A stretch of 64,000 nucleotides of DNA, taken from NCBI RefSeq assembly GCF_001905885.1, contig NZ_LIYH01000006.1:62001-126000 (forward strand). The letters run 5' to 3'. The DNA comes from Streptomyces sp. CB03234 (GTDB taxonomy: Bacteria > Actinomycetota > Actinomycetes > Streptomycetales > Streptomycetaceae). A program made the translations under genes and the position numbers. The notes below the pieces were generated by a model that searched no databases, was not told the origin of the DNA, and saw only the letters and a program-made list of their open reading frames with translations. Numbering within the stretch: the stretch's first letter is position 1; every line of letters starts with the position of its first letter. Positions 16,503 to 27,759 of the stretch are shown here, piece after piece.

Positions 16503-17179
16503 CCCGAGTGCTCGTCGTCGAGGATGAGGAATCCTTCAGCGACGCCCTGTCCTACATGCTCCGCAAGGAAGGCTTCGAAGTCGCCGTGGCGGCCACCGGG
16601 CCCGAGGGGCTGGACGAATTCGAGCGCAATGGCGCCGACCTCGTCCTGCTCGACCTCATGCTGCCCGGCCTGCCCGGCACCGAGGTCTGCCGCCAGCTGC
16701 GCGGCCGGTCGAACGTCCCGGTCATCATGGTGACCGCCAAGGACAGCGAGATCGACAAGGTCGTCGGACTGGAGATAGGAGCCGACGACTACGTCACGAA
16801 GCCCTTCTCGTCCCGTGAGCTGGTCGCCCGCATCCGCGCGGTCCTGCGCCGCCGCGGCGAGCCCGAGGAGGTCGCCCCGGCGGCCCTGGAGGCCGGGCCG
16901 GTCCGAATGGACGTGGACCGTCACGTCGTCACGGTCGCGGGCGGCAAGGTCGACCTGCCGCTGAAGGAGTTCGACCTGCTGGAGATGCTGCTGCGCAACG
17001 CGGGCCGGGTGCTGACCCGTATGCAGCTGATCGACCGGGTATGGGGCGCGGACTACGTGGGCGACACCAAGACCCTCGACGTCCACGTCAAGCGCCTCCG
17101 CGCCAAGATCGAACCCGACCCGGGCGCTCCCCGCTACCTGGTCACGGTCCGGGGCCTGGGCTACAAGTTCGAGCCGTAG
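16499..17179 (+). CDS. phoP: Phosphate response regulator PhoP (OmpR/RegX3-like)
   Basis: A 226-residue regulator with an N-terminal receiver (acidic VVEDEE, phospho-acceptor Asp52 in LLDLMLPG, Lys in DDYVTKPFSSREL) and a C-terminal OmpR-type winged helix (VDLPLKEFDLLEMLL, LDVHVKRLRAKIE, VTVRGLGYKFEP). It binds PHO boxes to activate phosphate scavenging genes and, in Streptomyces, also represses antibiotic pathways. GTG 16499 overlaps the phoR stop. A 24-bp perfect hairpin terminator follows. Confidence 0.95.
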   Translation: MTRVLVVEDEESFSDALSYMLRKEGFEVAVAATGPEGLDEFERNGADLVLLDLMLPGLPGTEVCRQLRGRSNVPVIMVTAKDSEIDKVVGLEIGADDYVTKPFSSRELVARIRAVLRRRGEPEEVAPAALEAGPVRMDVDRHVVTVAGGKVDLPLKEFDLLEMLLRNAGRVLTRMQLIDRVWGADYVGDTKTLDVHVKRLRAKIEPDPGAPRYLVTVRGLGYKFEP

Positions 17180-17207
17180 GCCGACCCGCCCGCCGGCTCG
17201 CGGGTGT

Positions 17208-17258
17208 ACGTACGGGAAGGGGCGCCCCACCGCTGGTGGGGCGCCCCTTCCCGTACGT
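17208..17258. terminator. Terminator after phoP
   Basis: A 24-bp perfect stem (17208-17231 with 17235-17258) around a GCT loop, between convergent phoP and the lipoprotein gene. It probably acts in both directions. Confidence 0.85.
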
Positions 17259-17263
17259 GTACG

Positions 17264-17953
17264 TCAGTGGCCGGCGTCGTGCGACGCCGAGGCGGAGTCC
17301 GACGGGGCCTCCGGCGCCTGGTCGCCCTCGTTGGGGGCGTCCGGCGCGGCCGGGGAGCCGGTGGGGCTGCCGGTCGGCGCGCCCGACGGCGGCGCGGGCG
17401 GGGTGGACGCCGGGGACTGCTCGGCCGGCTTCTGCGGCACCTCGGTAGGGCCGTAGCCCGCGAAGTAGCTGGTCGCCGGGATGACGAACGCCTCCAGTCC
17501 GACGTCGCCGGTCTCGCTGAGCTTGAAGACGACCTCCTGCGCGTCGCCGTTCCGCGCGGCCTCCCGGCCCTTCTCGATCACGGCGGAGGCGTTGCCCTGG
17601 CCGCCGATGAGGACGGAGCCGCCCGCCGGGACGGTGATCTGGCCGGAGCCGCCCGCGGCGGTGAGCTTGACCTGGGCGTCGGTGCCGGGCAGCTCGATCG
17701 CCTCCAGGGTCTCCGCCTTGGAGCCGTTGTTGAAGAGCATCGCCGAGACGACGGCGGGGCCCTCCGCGTCGGGCTTCGGCTGCGTGATCACCATGGCGTT
17801 CTGGATCTTGACGGTGCCGACCGAGGTGGCGGCGTGGTCCGGCCTGACGCCGAGGGTCTGCGCGTTGTTGCCCGCACCGCAGGCGGAGAGCGAGGCGATC
17901 GAGAACACGATGGCGGTGGCGGCGAGGACGCCGCGTCGAAGGCTGCGGCTCAC
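17264..17953 (-). CDS. DUF461-type lipoprotein (PCu(A)C-like fold)
   Basis: A 229-residue secreted lipoprotein. The signal peptide ends in the lipobox LSAC with Cys25. Residues about 45-165 form a beta-rich domain of the DUF461/PCu(A)C type (VGTVKIQNAMVIT onward), seen in copper-chaperone-like proteins. Here I find no Met/His copper motif, so metal binding is doubtful. The tail is rich in Pro, Ser, Ala and Gly and ends HDAGH. The GTG at 17953 has AGGAG 10 bases upstream. The longer frame to 18313 would put a Pro/Arg-rich stretch before the signal peptide and is rejected. Confidence 0.8.
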   Translation of the reverse strand: MSRSLRRGVLAATAIVFSIASLSACGAGNNAQTLGVRPDHAATSVGTVKIQNAMVITQPKPDAEGPAVVSAMLFNNGSKAETLEAIELPGTDAQVKLTAAGGSGQITVPAGGSVLIGGQGNASAVIEKGREAARNGDAQEVVFKLSETGDVGLEAFVIPATSYFAGYGPTEVPQKPAEQSPASTPPAPPSGAPTGSPTGSPAAPDAPNEGDQAPEAPSDSASASHDAGH

Positions 17954-18649
17954 GGCGGCGGCAACTCCTAGGACGTACGGACGGAGGGAAGGACGGGCAC
18001 GGTCTGGGTGGTACGTGGTGGTGCTTGCGGCCGGCCGATCCCGGGAACGGGCCAAAGGATCAGTCGGCGCGCTCAGGTTACCGACCCCTCCTCGCCGCCC
18101 CGCACCCGACCCGCCCCAGTCCCCGTGTCGGGCTCCTGGCGCCGCCGGCCCGCGCGACCGCCGTACGCCCGTCCCGGGCCGGTTCCCGCGCCCGTCCCGC
18201 ACGCGCCGAACCATGTAGTTCGTACCGTGTTCACATAACCGCTCTTGATCAATTCCATCCCGGTGTCGCATTTCCTTACCGAAAAGCCCCGCTCGGCCAA
18301 GCTCCGCGATCAACGCGTGACCCGCGGCCGGTCAATTCCGGGAATCGCCCGAGCGAGCCGTCCGTACGAGTGAGCGGCGTCCGAACGGAGTACGGGAAGT
18401 TCACCTCCGGGAACCCGACAAACCCGGACAATCGCCCCCTTCGGGGCGCCCGTCGAGGGGTGTGGCGTGCGCGTTTCCGCCCGCCCGTGCAGCCGCTCCG
18501 ACCTGCGAATACCCCCTTCCGGAAGCCCTCCGCAGCACGTTCCTGTTGCTGTTGTCAAGCCCCGAGATATGCCCTGACCTGCGAAAACGCCATTCAGAAG
18601 AAGCCGTATCCGTGTTACCCTGGATAGCCACGGAAGGGGTACCTGTCAC
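17954..18649. other. 696-bp gene-free region upstream of carD
   Basis: A divergent intergenic region between the lipoprotein gene and carD. I see no supported gene. The part next to carD has a possible -10 (TTACCCT at about 18614) and the ribosome site GGAAGGGG. The length may reflect several promoters or a long carD leader. Confidence 0.5.
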
Positions 18650-19132
18650 ATGACGTTCAAGGTTGGCGACACCGTGGTCTATCCCCATCACGGGGCCGCG
18701 CTGATCGAGGCCATCGAAACTCGCCAGATCAAAGGCGTGGACAAGACCTACTTGGTGCTCAAGGTCGCCCAGGGCGACTTGACGGTTCGTGTGCCAGCGG
18801 ACAACGCGGAGTTCGTCGGCGTGCGCGATGTGGTCGGTCAGGACGGACTGGACCGGGTCTTCGAGGTGCTTCGCGCACCATATGCCGAGGAGCCGACGAA
18901 CTGGTCCCGTCGCTACAAGGCAAATCTCGAGAAGCTCGCCTCCGGCGATGTCATCAAGGTCGCCGAAGTGGTGCGTGACCTGTGGCGCCGTGAGCGTGAG
19001 CGCGGTCTCTCCGCCGGAGAGAAGCGCATGCTCGCCAAGGCGCGCCAGATCCTGGTCAGCGAGCTCGCCCTCGCTGAGAACACCAACGAAGACAAGGCCG
19101 AGGCCCTGCTCGACGAGGTCCTCGCGTCCTGA
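18650..19132 (+). CDS. carD: CarD-family RNA polymerase-binding regulator
   Basis: A 160-residue essential global regulator that binds the RNA polymerase beta lobe and stabilises open complexes, mainly at rRNA promoters. The N-terminal Tudor-like RNAP-interaction domain (MTFKVGDTVVYPHHGAALIE to about residue 60) and the helical C-terminal DNA-binding domain (NWSRRYKANLEKLASGD, LWRRERERGLSAGEKRML) are full length. It lies before ispD-ispF, as in Mycobacterium, but with a 240-bp gap that suggests separate transcription. Start ATG 18650 follows GGAAGGGG. Confidence 0.95.
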   Translation: MTFKVGDTVVYPHHGAALIEAIETRQIKGVDKTYLVLKVAQGDLTVRVPADNAEFVGVRDVVGQDGLDRVFEVLRAPYAEEPTNWSRRYKANLEKLASGDVIKVAEVVRDLWRRERERGLSAGEKRMLAKARQILVSELALAENTNEDKAEALLDEVLAS

Positions 19133-19376
19133 CGCGTAACGCGTAGCTGATGTGAAGCGATGCCGCGGTGCCCGCTGACATGCTGTGACAGACAGCTTCG
19201 TCGCCGGGCGCTGCGGCATGTCCGGCTCCCGGATCGTGCCCGCACATGCTGTGCCCAGGCGGCCGGCGCGGCTCGCCCGACCAGGGGTCACGGAAGGGTC
19301 CGGTCAAGGCGTTGCGCCCGCCCGCTGAGGCCATACCCATATCGGCCGAGTCAACAAACCTGCCGGAGTGCAACCG

Positions 19377-20114
19377 ATGTCTGACGCAGCACCCCCCGCC
19401 CGCACCGCCGCGGTGATCCCCGCGGCCGGCCGGGGCGTACGGCTCGGCCCGGGCGCCCCCAAGGCGCTGCGCGCCCTGAACGGGACGCCCATGCTGATCC
19501 ACGCGGTCCGCGCCATGGCGGCCTCCCGCGCGGTCTCCCTCGTCGTGGTCGTCGCACCGCCCGACGGCGCGCCCGAGGTCAAGAACCTCCTCGACGCGCA
19601 CGCCCTGCCCGAGAGGACCGACTACCTCGTCGTACCCGGCGGCCGGACCCGCCAGGAGTCCGTACGCCTCGGCCTGGACGCACTGCCCGGCGACATCACC
19701 ACCGTCCTCGTCCACGACGCGGCCCGACCGCTCGTGCCCGTCGACACCGTCGACGCGGTCATCGAGGCCGTACGCGACGGAGCCGTCGCCGTCGTGCCCG
19801 CCGTACCCCTCGCCGACACCGTCAAGCAGGTGGAGCCGCGCGAGAAGGGCGAGCCGGAGCCGGTCCTCGCCACGCCCGACCGCGCCACCCTCCGCGCCGT
19901 ACAGACCCCGCAGGGCTTCGCCCGCGACACGCTCCTACGCGCCCACGCCACCGTCACCGACAACGTCACCGACGACGCGAGCATGGTGGAGCAGCTCGGC
20001 GAGCCGGTCGTGGTGGTCCCCGGCCACGAGGAGGCGTTCAAGGTGACCCGCCCGCTCGACCTCGTCCTCGCCGAGGCGGTCCTCGCCCGCAGGAGGGCCA
20101 ACGATGGCTTCTAG
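19377..20114 (+). CDS. ispD: 2-C-methyl-D-erythritol 4-phosphate cytidylyltransferase
   Basis: A 245-residue enzyme of the non-mevalonate isoprenoid pathway that transfers CMP from CTP to methylerythritol phosphate. The nucleotide-binding loop AAVIPAAGRGVRLGPGAPKAL is at residues 11-31, and VHDAARPLVP, TPQGFARDTL and the C-terminal FKVTRPLDLVLAEAVL are typical of IspD. ATG 19377 (MSDAAPP) is chosen because CGGAG lies nine bases before it. A GTG three codons earlier is less likely. The last codons overlap the ispF start by 11 bp. Confidence 0.93.
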   Translation: MSDAAPPARTAAVIPAAGRGVRLGPGAPKALRALNGTPMLIHAVRAMAASRAVSLVVVVAPPDGAPEVKNLLDAHALPERTDYLVVPGGRTRQESVRLGLDALPGDITTVLVHDAARPLVPVDTVDAVIEAVRDGAVAVVPAVPLADTVKQVEPREKGEPEPVLATPDRATLRAVQTPQGFARDTLLRAHATVTDNVTDDASMVEQLGEPVVVVPGHEEAFKVTRPLDLVLAEAVLARRRANDGF

Positions 20115-20601
20115 CCCGACCAGCCTGCCGAGCATCGGCATCGGCACCGACGTCCACGCCTTCGAGCAGGGCCGCGAGCTGTGGTGCGCAGGCCTCCTGT
20201 GGGAGGACTCCGACGGGTACGGCCTCGCCGGGCACTCCGACGGTGACGTCGCCGCCCACGCCGCCTGCGACGCGCTGTTCTCCGCCGCCGGCGTCGGCGA
20301 CCTCGGCGCCCACTTCGGCACCTCCCGCCCCGAGTGGTCCGGCGCCTCCGGCGTGACGCTGCTCGCCGAGGCCGCCCGGATCGTGCGCGCCGAGGGCTTC
20401 GAGATCGGCAACATCGCCGTCCAGGTCATCGGCGTACGCCCGAAGATCGGCAAGCGCCGCGACGAGGCCCAGAAGGTGCTGAGCGCGGCGGCCGGCGCGC
20501 CCGTGTCGGTGTCCGGCACCACGACGGACGGCCTCGGGCTGACCGGCCGCGCGGAGGGCCTCGCCGCCATCGCCACCGCGCTGCTCGTCCGTACCACCTG
20601 A
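20104..20601 (+). CDS. ispF: 2-C-methyl-D-erythritol 2,4-cyclodiphosphate synthase
   Basis: A 165-residue trimeric zinc enzyme that cyclises the diphospho-CDP-methylerythritol intermediate in the non-mevalonate pathway. Metal and substrate motifs GIGTDVHAF, GHSDGDVAAHAACDAL and LGAHFGTS (in place of the usual IGxHFPxT) are seen, and the C-terminal SGTTTDGLGLTGRAEG is the CDP site. It overlaps ispD by 11 bp, so the two are co-translated. IspE, the intervening step, is not in this window. Confidence 0.94.
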   Translation: MASSPTSLPSIGIGTDVHAFEQGRELWCAGLLWEDSDGYGLAGHSDGDVAAHAACDALFSAAGVGDLGAHFGTSRPEWSGASGVTLLAEAARIVRAEGFEIGNIAVQVIGVRPKIGKRRDEAQKVLSAAAGAPVSVSGTTTDGLGLTGRAEGLAAIATALLVRTT

Positions 20602-20639
20602 GGCACGGGGCACTGGCACCGGCCCACTACCCTGGAGTG

Positions 20640-22037
<1,398 letters not shown>

Positions 22038-22098
22038 GCACCGCGCTGGCACACTTCATATATACGTACGTACGCATCATCGACGAAGCAGGTAAGTC

Positions 22099-23049
22099 AT
22101 GGCCGGGAACAGCCAGCGCAGGAACCGCCGCACGTCCAACAAGAAGGGCGCGACGGTCGGCAGCGGTGGCCAGCGGCGCCGGGGCCTGGAAGGCAAGGGC
22201 CCCACGCCGCCCGCGTCCGCCCGCAAGGGCCATGTGAAGAACCGCGTCGCCAACGCCAAGGCCAAGCAGGCGCACCGCCGCCAGGTCGCCCGGCGCGGTG
22301 GCAAGGGCCTGTCCGAGATGGTCGTCGGCCGCAACCCCGTCTTCGAGGCGCTGCGTGACGGCGTACCGGCGACGACGCTGTACGTCCAGCAGTTCATCGA
22401 CAACGACGAGCGGGTGCGCGACGCGCTCAAGCTCGCGGCCGACCGCGGCGGCATCAACCTCATGGAGGCCCCGCGCGCCGAGCTCGACCGGATGACCAAC
22501 GGCCTCAACCACCAGGGCCTCGTCCTCCAGGTCCCGCCCTACGAGTACGCCCACCCCGAGGACCTGGCCGCGGCCGCCTTCGACGACGGCGAGGACCCGC
22601 TGATCGTCGCCCTCGACGGCGTCACCGACCCGCGCAACCTCGGCGCCGTCGTCCGGTCCGTCTCCGCGTTCGGCGGCCACGGCGTGGTCGTGCCGGAGCG
22701 CCGCGCCGCCGGTATGACCGCCGGCGCCTGGAAGACCGCCGCGGGCACCGCCGCCCGCACCCCGGTCGCCCGCGCCACCAACCTCACCCGCGCCCTGGAG
22801 GCGTACCAGAAGGCCGGCATCACGGTCGTCGGCCTCGACGCCGACGGCGACACCGAGGTCCACGAGCTGGACGCCCTGGGCGGCCCGGTCGTCATCGTCA
22901 TCGGCAGCGAGGGCAAGGGCCTGTCCCGCCTGGTCGGCGAGACGTGCGACCACCTCGTCCGCATCCCCATGCCGGGCGGCGCGGAGTCCCTCAACGCGGG
23001 CGTCGCGGCCGGTGTGGTCCTGTACGAGGCGTCCCGCCGCCGCGCGTAA
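22099..23049 (+). CDS. rlmB: 23S rRNA 2'-O-methyltransferase, RlmB/TrmH (SPOUT) family
   Basis: A 316-residue SPOUT methyltransferase. The first 70 residues are a basic Arg/Lys/Gly-rich tail typical of actinobacterial RlmB. An L30e-like substrate-binding domain follows (VVGRNPVFEALRDGVPA to about 150). The knotted catalytic domain has DGVTDPRNLGAVVRSVSAFG, VIGSEGKGLSRLV and IPMPGGAESLNAGVAAGVVLYE. It methylates a G ribose in 23S rRNA by homology. It follows cysS on the same strand, as in many actinomycetes. ATG 22099. Confidence 0.92.
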   Translation: MAGNSQRRNRRTSNKKGATVGSGGQRRRGLEGKGPTPPASARKGHVKNRVANAKAKQAHRRQVARRGGKGLSEMVVGRNPVFEALRDGVPATTLYVQQFIDNDERVRDALKLAADRGGINLMEAPRAELDRMTNGLNHQGLVLQVPPYEYAHPEDLAAAAFDDGEDPLIVALDGVTDPRNLGAVVRSVSAFGGHGVVVPERRAAGMTAGAWKTAAGTAARTPVARATNLTRALEAYQKAGITVVGLDADGDTEVHELDALGGPVVIVIGSEGKGLSRLVGETCDHLVRIPMPGGAESLNAGVAAGVVLYEASRRRA

Positions 23050-23262
23050 CCCTCCACGGGTCCCGCCGCCCCCACGCCTCCGGTGCGTGGGGGCCGGTGT
23101 CCCCGGCCGCCGCCGGGGCCGCGATCCGCGAGGTGCGCCGGCGGCTTCGTGCCGCGCCTGATGGCACACGTGTCCGACCGTGCGGGCCCGTTATGATCTT
23201 GACGGGTCTCGGACATTTCCCACGCGTCAAGGCAGTGTCCTAAACCCGCGTCACTCGGTTAG

Positions 23263-24894
23263 ATGAGTGTGGACACCAGAACGCCCCGGCCCGGTTTCGA
23301 CGATCAGCCTGCGCTGAGCATGGTCAAGGTGGATTGCGATCCCGCGCAGGTCATCGTGAACCACGCCAGTTTCCGTGTGCAGCTCGCCCCGGTGAACAAG
23401 CCCCGGTTGGCCGACACCGCCCGCGTGCCCGCCATGAGTGGTGCCGGCACCGGCGCGGTGGCGCGGCGGCGCGCGCCCGTCGTGTGGAGCGGCAAGTCCT
23501 CGCCCGGCGACCCCGGCGCGACCGGGCTCCTCCAGGCCGTGCGGGAATCGACGGCCGTCGACACGCTCGACGCCGGCGCCACCCAGGTCATCCCGCGTGT
23601 CGACCTCTCCGACGACACTATGCCCACCCCCGTCGCCCCGCCCCTCCTGCCGCCCATGCGCCGCGCGGTCGGCGCCTACGACGAGCAGCCCGACGACGAG
23701 CACCGCCCCGGCGCGTACGCCGACACGTACGCGGACTCCTACGAGACCGACCGCGAGGACGGCCGCGAGACGGACCGCGACGACGGCCGCGACGACGGCC
23801 GCGAGGACGGCCGCTACGCGGACGGGGCGTACACCGGGCCCGCCCACCGGCACGCGTACTACCCCGGCCGCCGGATGAACCTCGGCGTCGTCCTGCTGCC
23901 GCTGCGCGTGTTCCTCGGCTTCATCTCCATCTACGCCGGCATGGGCAAGCTCTGCGACCCCGTCTACTTCGACGGCGGCGAACGCGGCTCCATGGTCAAG
24001 TGGCTCAACTCCCTCCACCCCTGGGCCCTCGCCGAACCGCTGCGCGACTTCGCGCTCGCCCACCCCGTCGGCGCCGGCCTCACCGTCGCCTTCGCGCAGG
24101 TCATCGTGGGCGTCCTCACCGTGCTGGGACTCTGGCAGCGCGTCGCCGCCGTCTTCGGCGCCCTGCTGTCCGCCGCGCTGATCCTCACCGTCAGCTGGAA
24201 GACCGTCCCCGTCTACGACGCGCCCGACATCATCTACCTCGCCGCCTGGTCGCCGCTGATCATCGCCGGCGCGCCCGTCTACTCCATCGACGGACGCCTC
24301 GCCGGCGAGGCCTGGCGCACCCTCGGGCCCCGCTCCGCGCTGTGGGACCTGCGCCGCCGGGTACTGCGGCGCGGCGTGCTCGTCGCCACCGTCGTGGTCG
24401 GCCTGACCCTGCTCATCGGCTCGGTGCTCGGCGGCGCCGTACGGTCCACCGAGATGGTCACCGTCCCCGGCCCGAACGACGACCCCACCAACCACCTGCC
24501 CGGCCGGCCGCTCCCCGAGGAGCCGGGCGAGCAGTCCCCGTCGGCCCGCGAGCCCTCCCGCCGCCCCGAGCCCTCGGCGTCCGCGTCCGCCGGCCCCACG
24601 GCCGAGGAGCAGGCGTCCTCCCCGTCCCAGACGGCGAGCGAGGCCGAGCGCACCGAGGAGGAGCGGCCCACCGCCTCCCAGGGCACCGGCCAGCAGCCGC
24701 CGGAGCAGTCCGAGCCCGTGCCCCCGCCGACCACCAGCGCCGGCCCGACCTCCACGGGCGGCAGCGGTGGCGGCACCGGCGGCGGCGACGGTGGCGACGA
24801 CGGCGGTACGGGCGGCGGCAGCGGCTCGGGCGGCAACGACGGCGGCTCGTCCACCGGCGGCAACCGGAACCCGATCGGCGGCCTGCTCGGCTGA
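23263..24894 (+). CDS. DoxX-family membrane protein with long disordered tails
   Basis: A 543-residue protein. Residues 1-205 are hydrophilic and end in an Asp/Arg repeat (DREDGRETDRDDGRDDGRED). Residues about 206-340 hold four membrane helices of the DoxX/quinone oxidoreductase subunit type (VLLPLRVFLGFISIYAGMGKL, VGAGLTVAFAQVIVGVLTVLG, VFGALLSAALILTV). A further helix lies at about 365-390. The last 150 residues are Pro/Ser/Glu-rich, then Gly-rich, and probably lie outside the membrane. DoxX proteins are poorly understood and some are tied to redox complexes. The start lacks a ribosome site, so the mRNA may be leaderless or a later start be used. Confidence 0.8.
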   Translation: MSVDTRTPRPGFDDQPALSMVKVDCDPAQVIVNHASFRVQLAPVNKPRLADTARVPAMSGAGTGAVARRRAPVVWSGKSSPGDPGATGLLQAVRESTAVDTLDAGATQVIPRVDLSDDTMPTPVAPPLLPPMRRAVGAYDEQPDDEHRPGAYADTYADSYETDREDGRETDRDDGRDDGREDGRYADGAYTGPAHRHAYYPGRRMNLGVVLLPLRVFLGFISIYAGMGKLCDPVYFDGGERGSMVKWLNSLHPWALAEPLRDFALAHPVGAGLTVAFAQVIVGVLTVLGLWQRVAAVFGALLSAALILTVSWKTVPVYDAPDIIYLAAWSPLIIAGAPVYSIDGRLAGEAWRTLGPRSALWDLRRRVLRRGVLVATVVVGLTLLIGSVLGGAVRSTEMVTVPGPNDDPTNHLPGRPLPEEPGEQSPSAREPSRRPEPSASASAGPTAEEQASSPSQTASEAERTEEERPTASQGTGQQPPEQSEPVPPPTTSAGPTSTGGSGGGTGGGDGGDDGGTGGGSGSGGNDGGSSTGGNRNPIGGLLG

Positions 24895-24909
24895 CGTACA
24901 GAACACGAC

Positions 24910-24945
24910 GAGGGGCGGTCACCGTGCACACGGCGACCGCCCCTC
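24910..24945. terminator. Terminator between DoxX and nucleotidyltransferase genes
   Basis: A 17-bp stem with one mismatch (24910-24926 with 24929-24945; outer arm GAGGGGCGGTC) between convergent genes. Confidence 0.75.
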
Positions 24946-24950
24946 CATGT

Positions 24951-25661
24951 CTAGGAGCCGGCCAGCTCCTTCGCCGCCTCCTGGAGGTCCTTCGCCGTGT
25001 CGATCGCCCTCCAGTACGCCCCCTGCGGCAGCGGAAAGCCCGCCAGGCGCCGCTCACGGGCCAGTCGGGGGAACGTGGTGCGCTCGTGGTCCCCGCGGTC
25101 GGGCAACGCGCCCGTGAAGGCCGGGGAGAAGACGTACACGCCCGCGTTGATGAGATAGGGCGACGGCGGCGACTCGATGAAGTCGGTGATGTGCCCGAAG
25201 GTGTCCGTCTCGACGGCCCCCCAGGGGATACGGGGACGGGCCAGGGCGAGTGTCGCCACGGCATCGCGCTCGGCGTGGAACGCGGCCATCTCGCGCAGCG
25301 AGAAACGGGTCCAGATGTCACCGTTCGTGGCGTACCACGGCTCTTCGGGGTGCGGCAGGCGCGCGGCCGCGTACTTGAGGCCACCGCCGCGGCCCAGCGG
25401 CTCGGGCTCCACAACGGTGGTGACGCGCAAGGGCAGTTCGGCCGTCGCCAGCCACTGCTGGAGCACCTCGGCGAGGTGGCCGCAGGAGACGACGGCGTCG
25501 GTCACGCCCTCGGCGGCGAGCCAGGAAAGCTGATGGCCGATGATCGGGGTCCCGGTTCCCGGGATCTCGACCATCGGCTTGGGGCGGTCATCGGTGTACG
25601 GGCGCAGTCGCGAACCCTGGCCGCCCGCCAGGACCACGGCCTGCGTCGGAGAGGTGTGCAT
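24951..25661 (-). CDS. Sugar-phosphate nucleotidyltransferase
   Basis: A 236-residue NTP-transferase with the signature AVVLAGGQGSRLRPYTDDRP and KPM at residues 7-30, and the Asp of YATNGDIWTRF for metal binding. It should make an NDP-sugar from a sugar 1-phosphate and NTP. It is shorter than RmlA or GalU and closest in build to ManC/HddC-like single-domain enzymes. Substrate not known. ATG 25661 is used. A GTG three codons earlier is possible. Its neighbours give no clear pathway. Confidence 0.85.
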   Translation of the reverse strand: MHTSPTQAVVLAGGQGSRLRPYTDDRPKPMVEIPGTGTPIIGHQLSWLAAEGVTDAVVSCGHLAEVLQQWLATAELPLRVTTVVEPEPLGRGGGLKYAAARLPHPEEPWYATNGDIWTRFSLREMAAFHAERDAVATLALARPRIPWGAVETDTFGHITDFIESPPSPYLINAGVYVFSPAFTGALPDRGDHERTTFPRLARERRLAGFPLPQGAYWRAIDTAKDLQEAAKELAGS

Positions 25662-25701
25662 ACCGCGCACGATAGGCGCACCTCGGTGCGGGCGATACGC
25701 C

Positions 25702-26115
25702 TCAGCTCGCGTGAGCGACGCCGGTGGCGTACGACGTGTCGCACACGGGCCTGGAGAACGTCTGGGCGCGTACGGGACCGTAGTGCTGGACGGCGGCCTT
25801 GCCGAGCGCGCGGGCGATCGACATGCAGTGGCCGGCCAGCGAGGGGCGTTCCTCCACCGCACGCTGGAGGTGCGTGAGGGCGACACCCGGGTCCTTCTCC
25901 TGAAGCTCCGCGAGGAGCTTGTCGCGGAGAATATCCTGCGGGGCACGGGGCTTGGCCCGTACCGAGACGTTCTCCGAGGACGCGGTGAGCATCTGGGTCT
26001 GGGAGCTGCTGCCTGCCCACGGGACGCTGGTGACCGCGAGAGTTCCGGAGAGCACCAGGACGACGGGCAGGACGAGGGCGAGAGAGCGGCCGATTCGGCG
26101 TGCGGTGTGGGTCAC
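25702..26115 (-). CDS. Secreted protein of unknown function
   Basis: A 137-residue protein with a signal peptide (RRIGRSLALVLPVVLVLSG, cut near VPWAG). The mature part is mostly helical and has two cysteines (AGHCMSI and PVCDTS) that could form a disulfide. I do not recognise the family. It lies 40 bp upstream of the nucleotidyltransferase gene on the same strand, so the two may be co-transcribed. Confidence 0.7.
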   Translation of the reverse strand: MTHTARRIGRSLALVLPVVLVLSGTLAVTSVPWAGSSSQTQMLTASSENVSVRAKPRAPQDILRDKLLAELQEKDPGVALTHLQRAVEERPSLAGHCMSIARALGKAAVQHYGPVRAQTFSRPVCDTSYATGVAHAS

Positions 26116-26270
26116 GGACGTGAGCGTAGCGGCCAGTGATGATTTGGAGACATTTAGTCACCCCCACGGGGGATGGTTCGATGCTCCTTTTCGAATCAGG
26201 CGTTGACGAACAGGGTCCGAATTGACCCGTGTGCCGGGGTATTTGTCGACATCCCGGCGCCCCACGCGCG

Positions 26271-26298
26271 ACGGCCCCGCACCGAAGTACGGGGCCGT
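26271..26298. terminator. Terminator after msiK
   Basis: A hairpin with arms ACGGCCCCG (26271-26279) and CGGGGCCGT (26290-26298) just past the msiK stop. Confidence 0.65.
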
Positions 26299-26315
26299 GC
26301 GGGCGTTTTGCGGCG

Positions 26316-27413
<1,098 letters not shown>

Positions 27414-27471
27414 GGTGATGCAGTCCCTTCACCGGCAGGAACGTGCCGGACGATCCGAGTAAAGGAATGGA

Positions 27472-27487
27472 AGTGGTCTGGTCCACG
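27472..27487. promoter_or_regulatory. dre-like DasR site before msiK
   Basis: AGTGGTCTGGTCCACG matches 13 of 16 positions of the DasR consensus AGTGGTCTAGACCACT. It lies about 59 bp upstream of the msiK start. Confidence 0.6.
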
Positions 27488-27610
27488 CGAGTGAACCTGG
27501 GGTGACGCTACCTGGCGATATGCGGTCTGTCAGTAGATGACGGAAGGAAATCTTGGTGGTGGTGGGGCGTTGGTGGCAGAGCACCAATCTTTTGACCGAG
27601 CGTGCACGCG

Positions 27611-27622
27611 GCAACGCGTTGC
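27611..27622. promoter_or_regulatory. Palindrome GCAACGCGTTGC
   Basis: A perfect 12-bp palindrome with a central CG, like LacI-family operators. It lies between msiK and tnpB and may belong to msiK control or to the tnpB element end. The rest of the 346-bp gap (27414-27759) holds no gene I can see. Confidence 0.4.
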
Positions 27623-27759
27623 AGCCCTCGCGGGCAGCACTTCCTGCTTCATCACCCATGGCCGCCCGACCATGGCCCTGAAGGCCACGTCCGGCCGGTC
27701 TTACGCAGGCTCCACAGGCATGACGGCCGACGGCCCGTCGGTCCGTGCCTCACTTCAGC

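Noticed and set aside
13126..19132. A biosynthetic gene cluster in the window
   Set aside because: No core synthase, cyclase or tailoring set was seen. The genes are housekeeping, signalling and transport.
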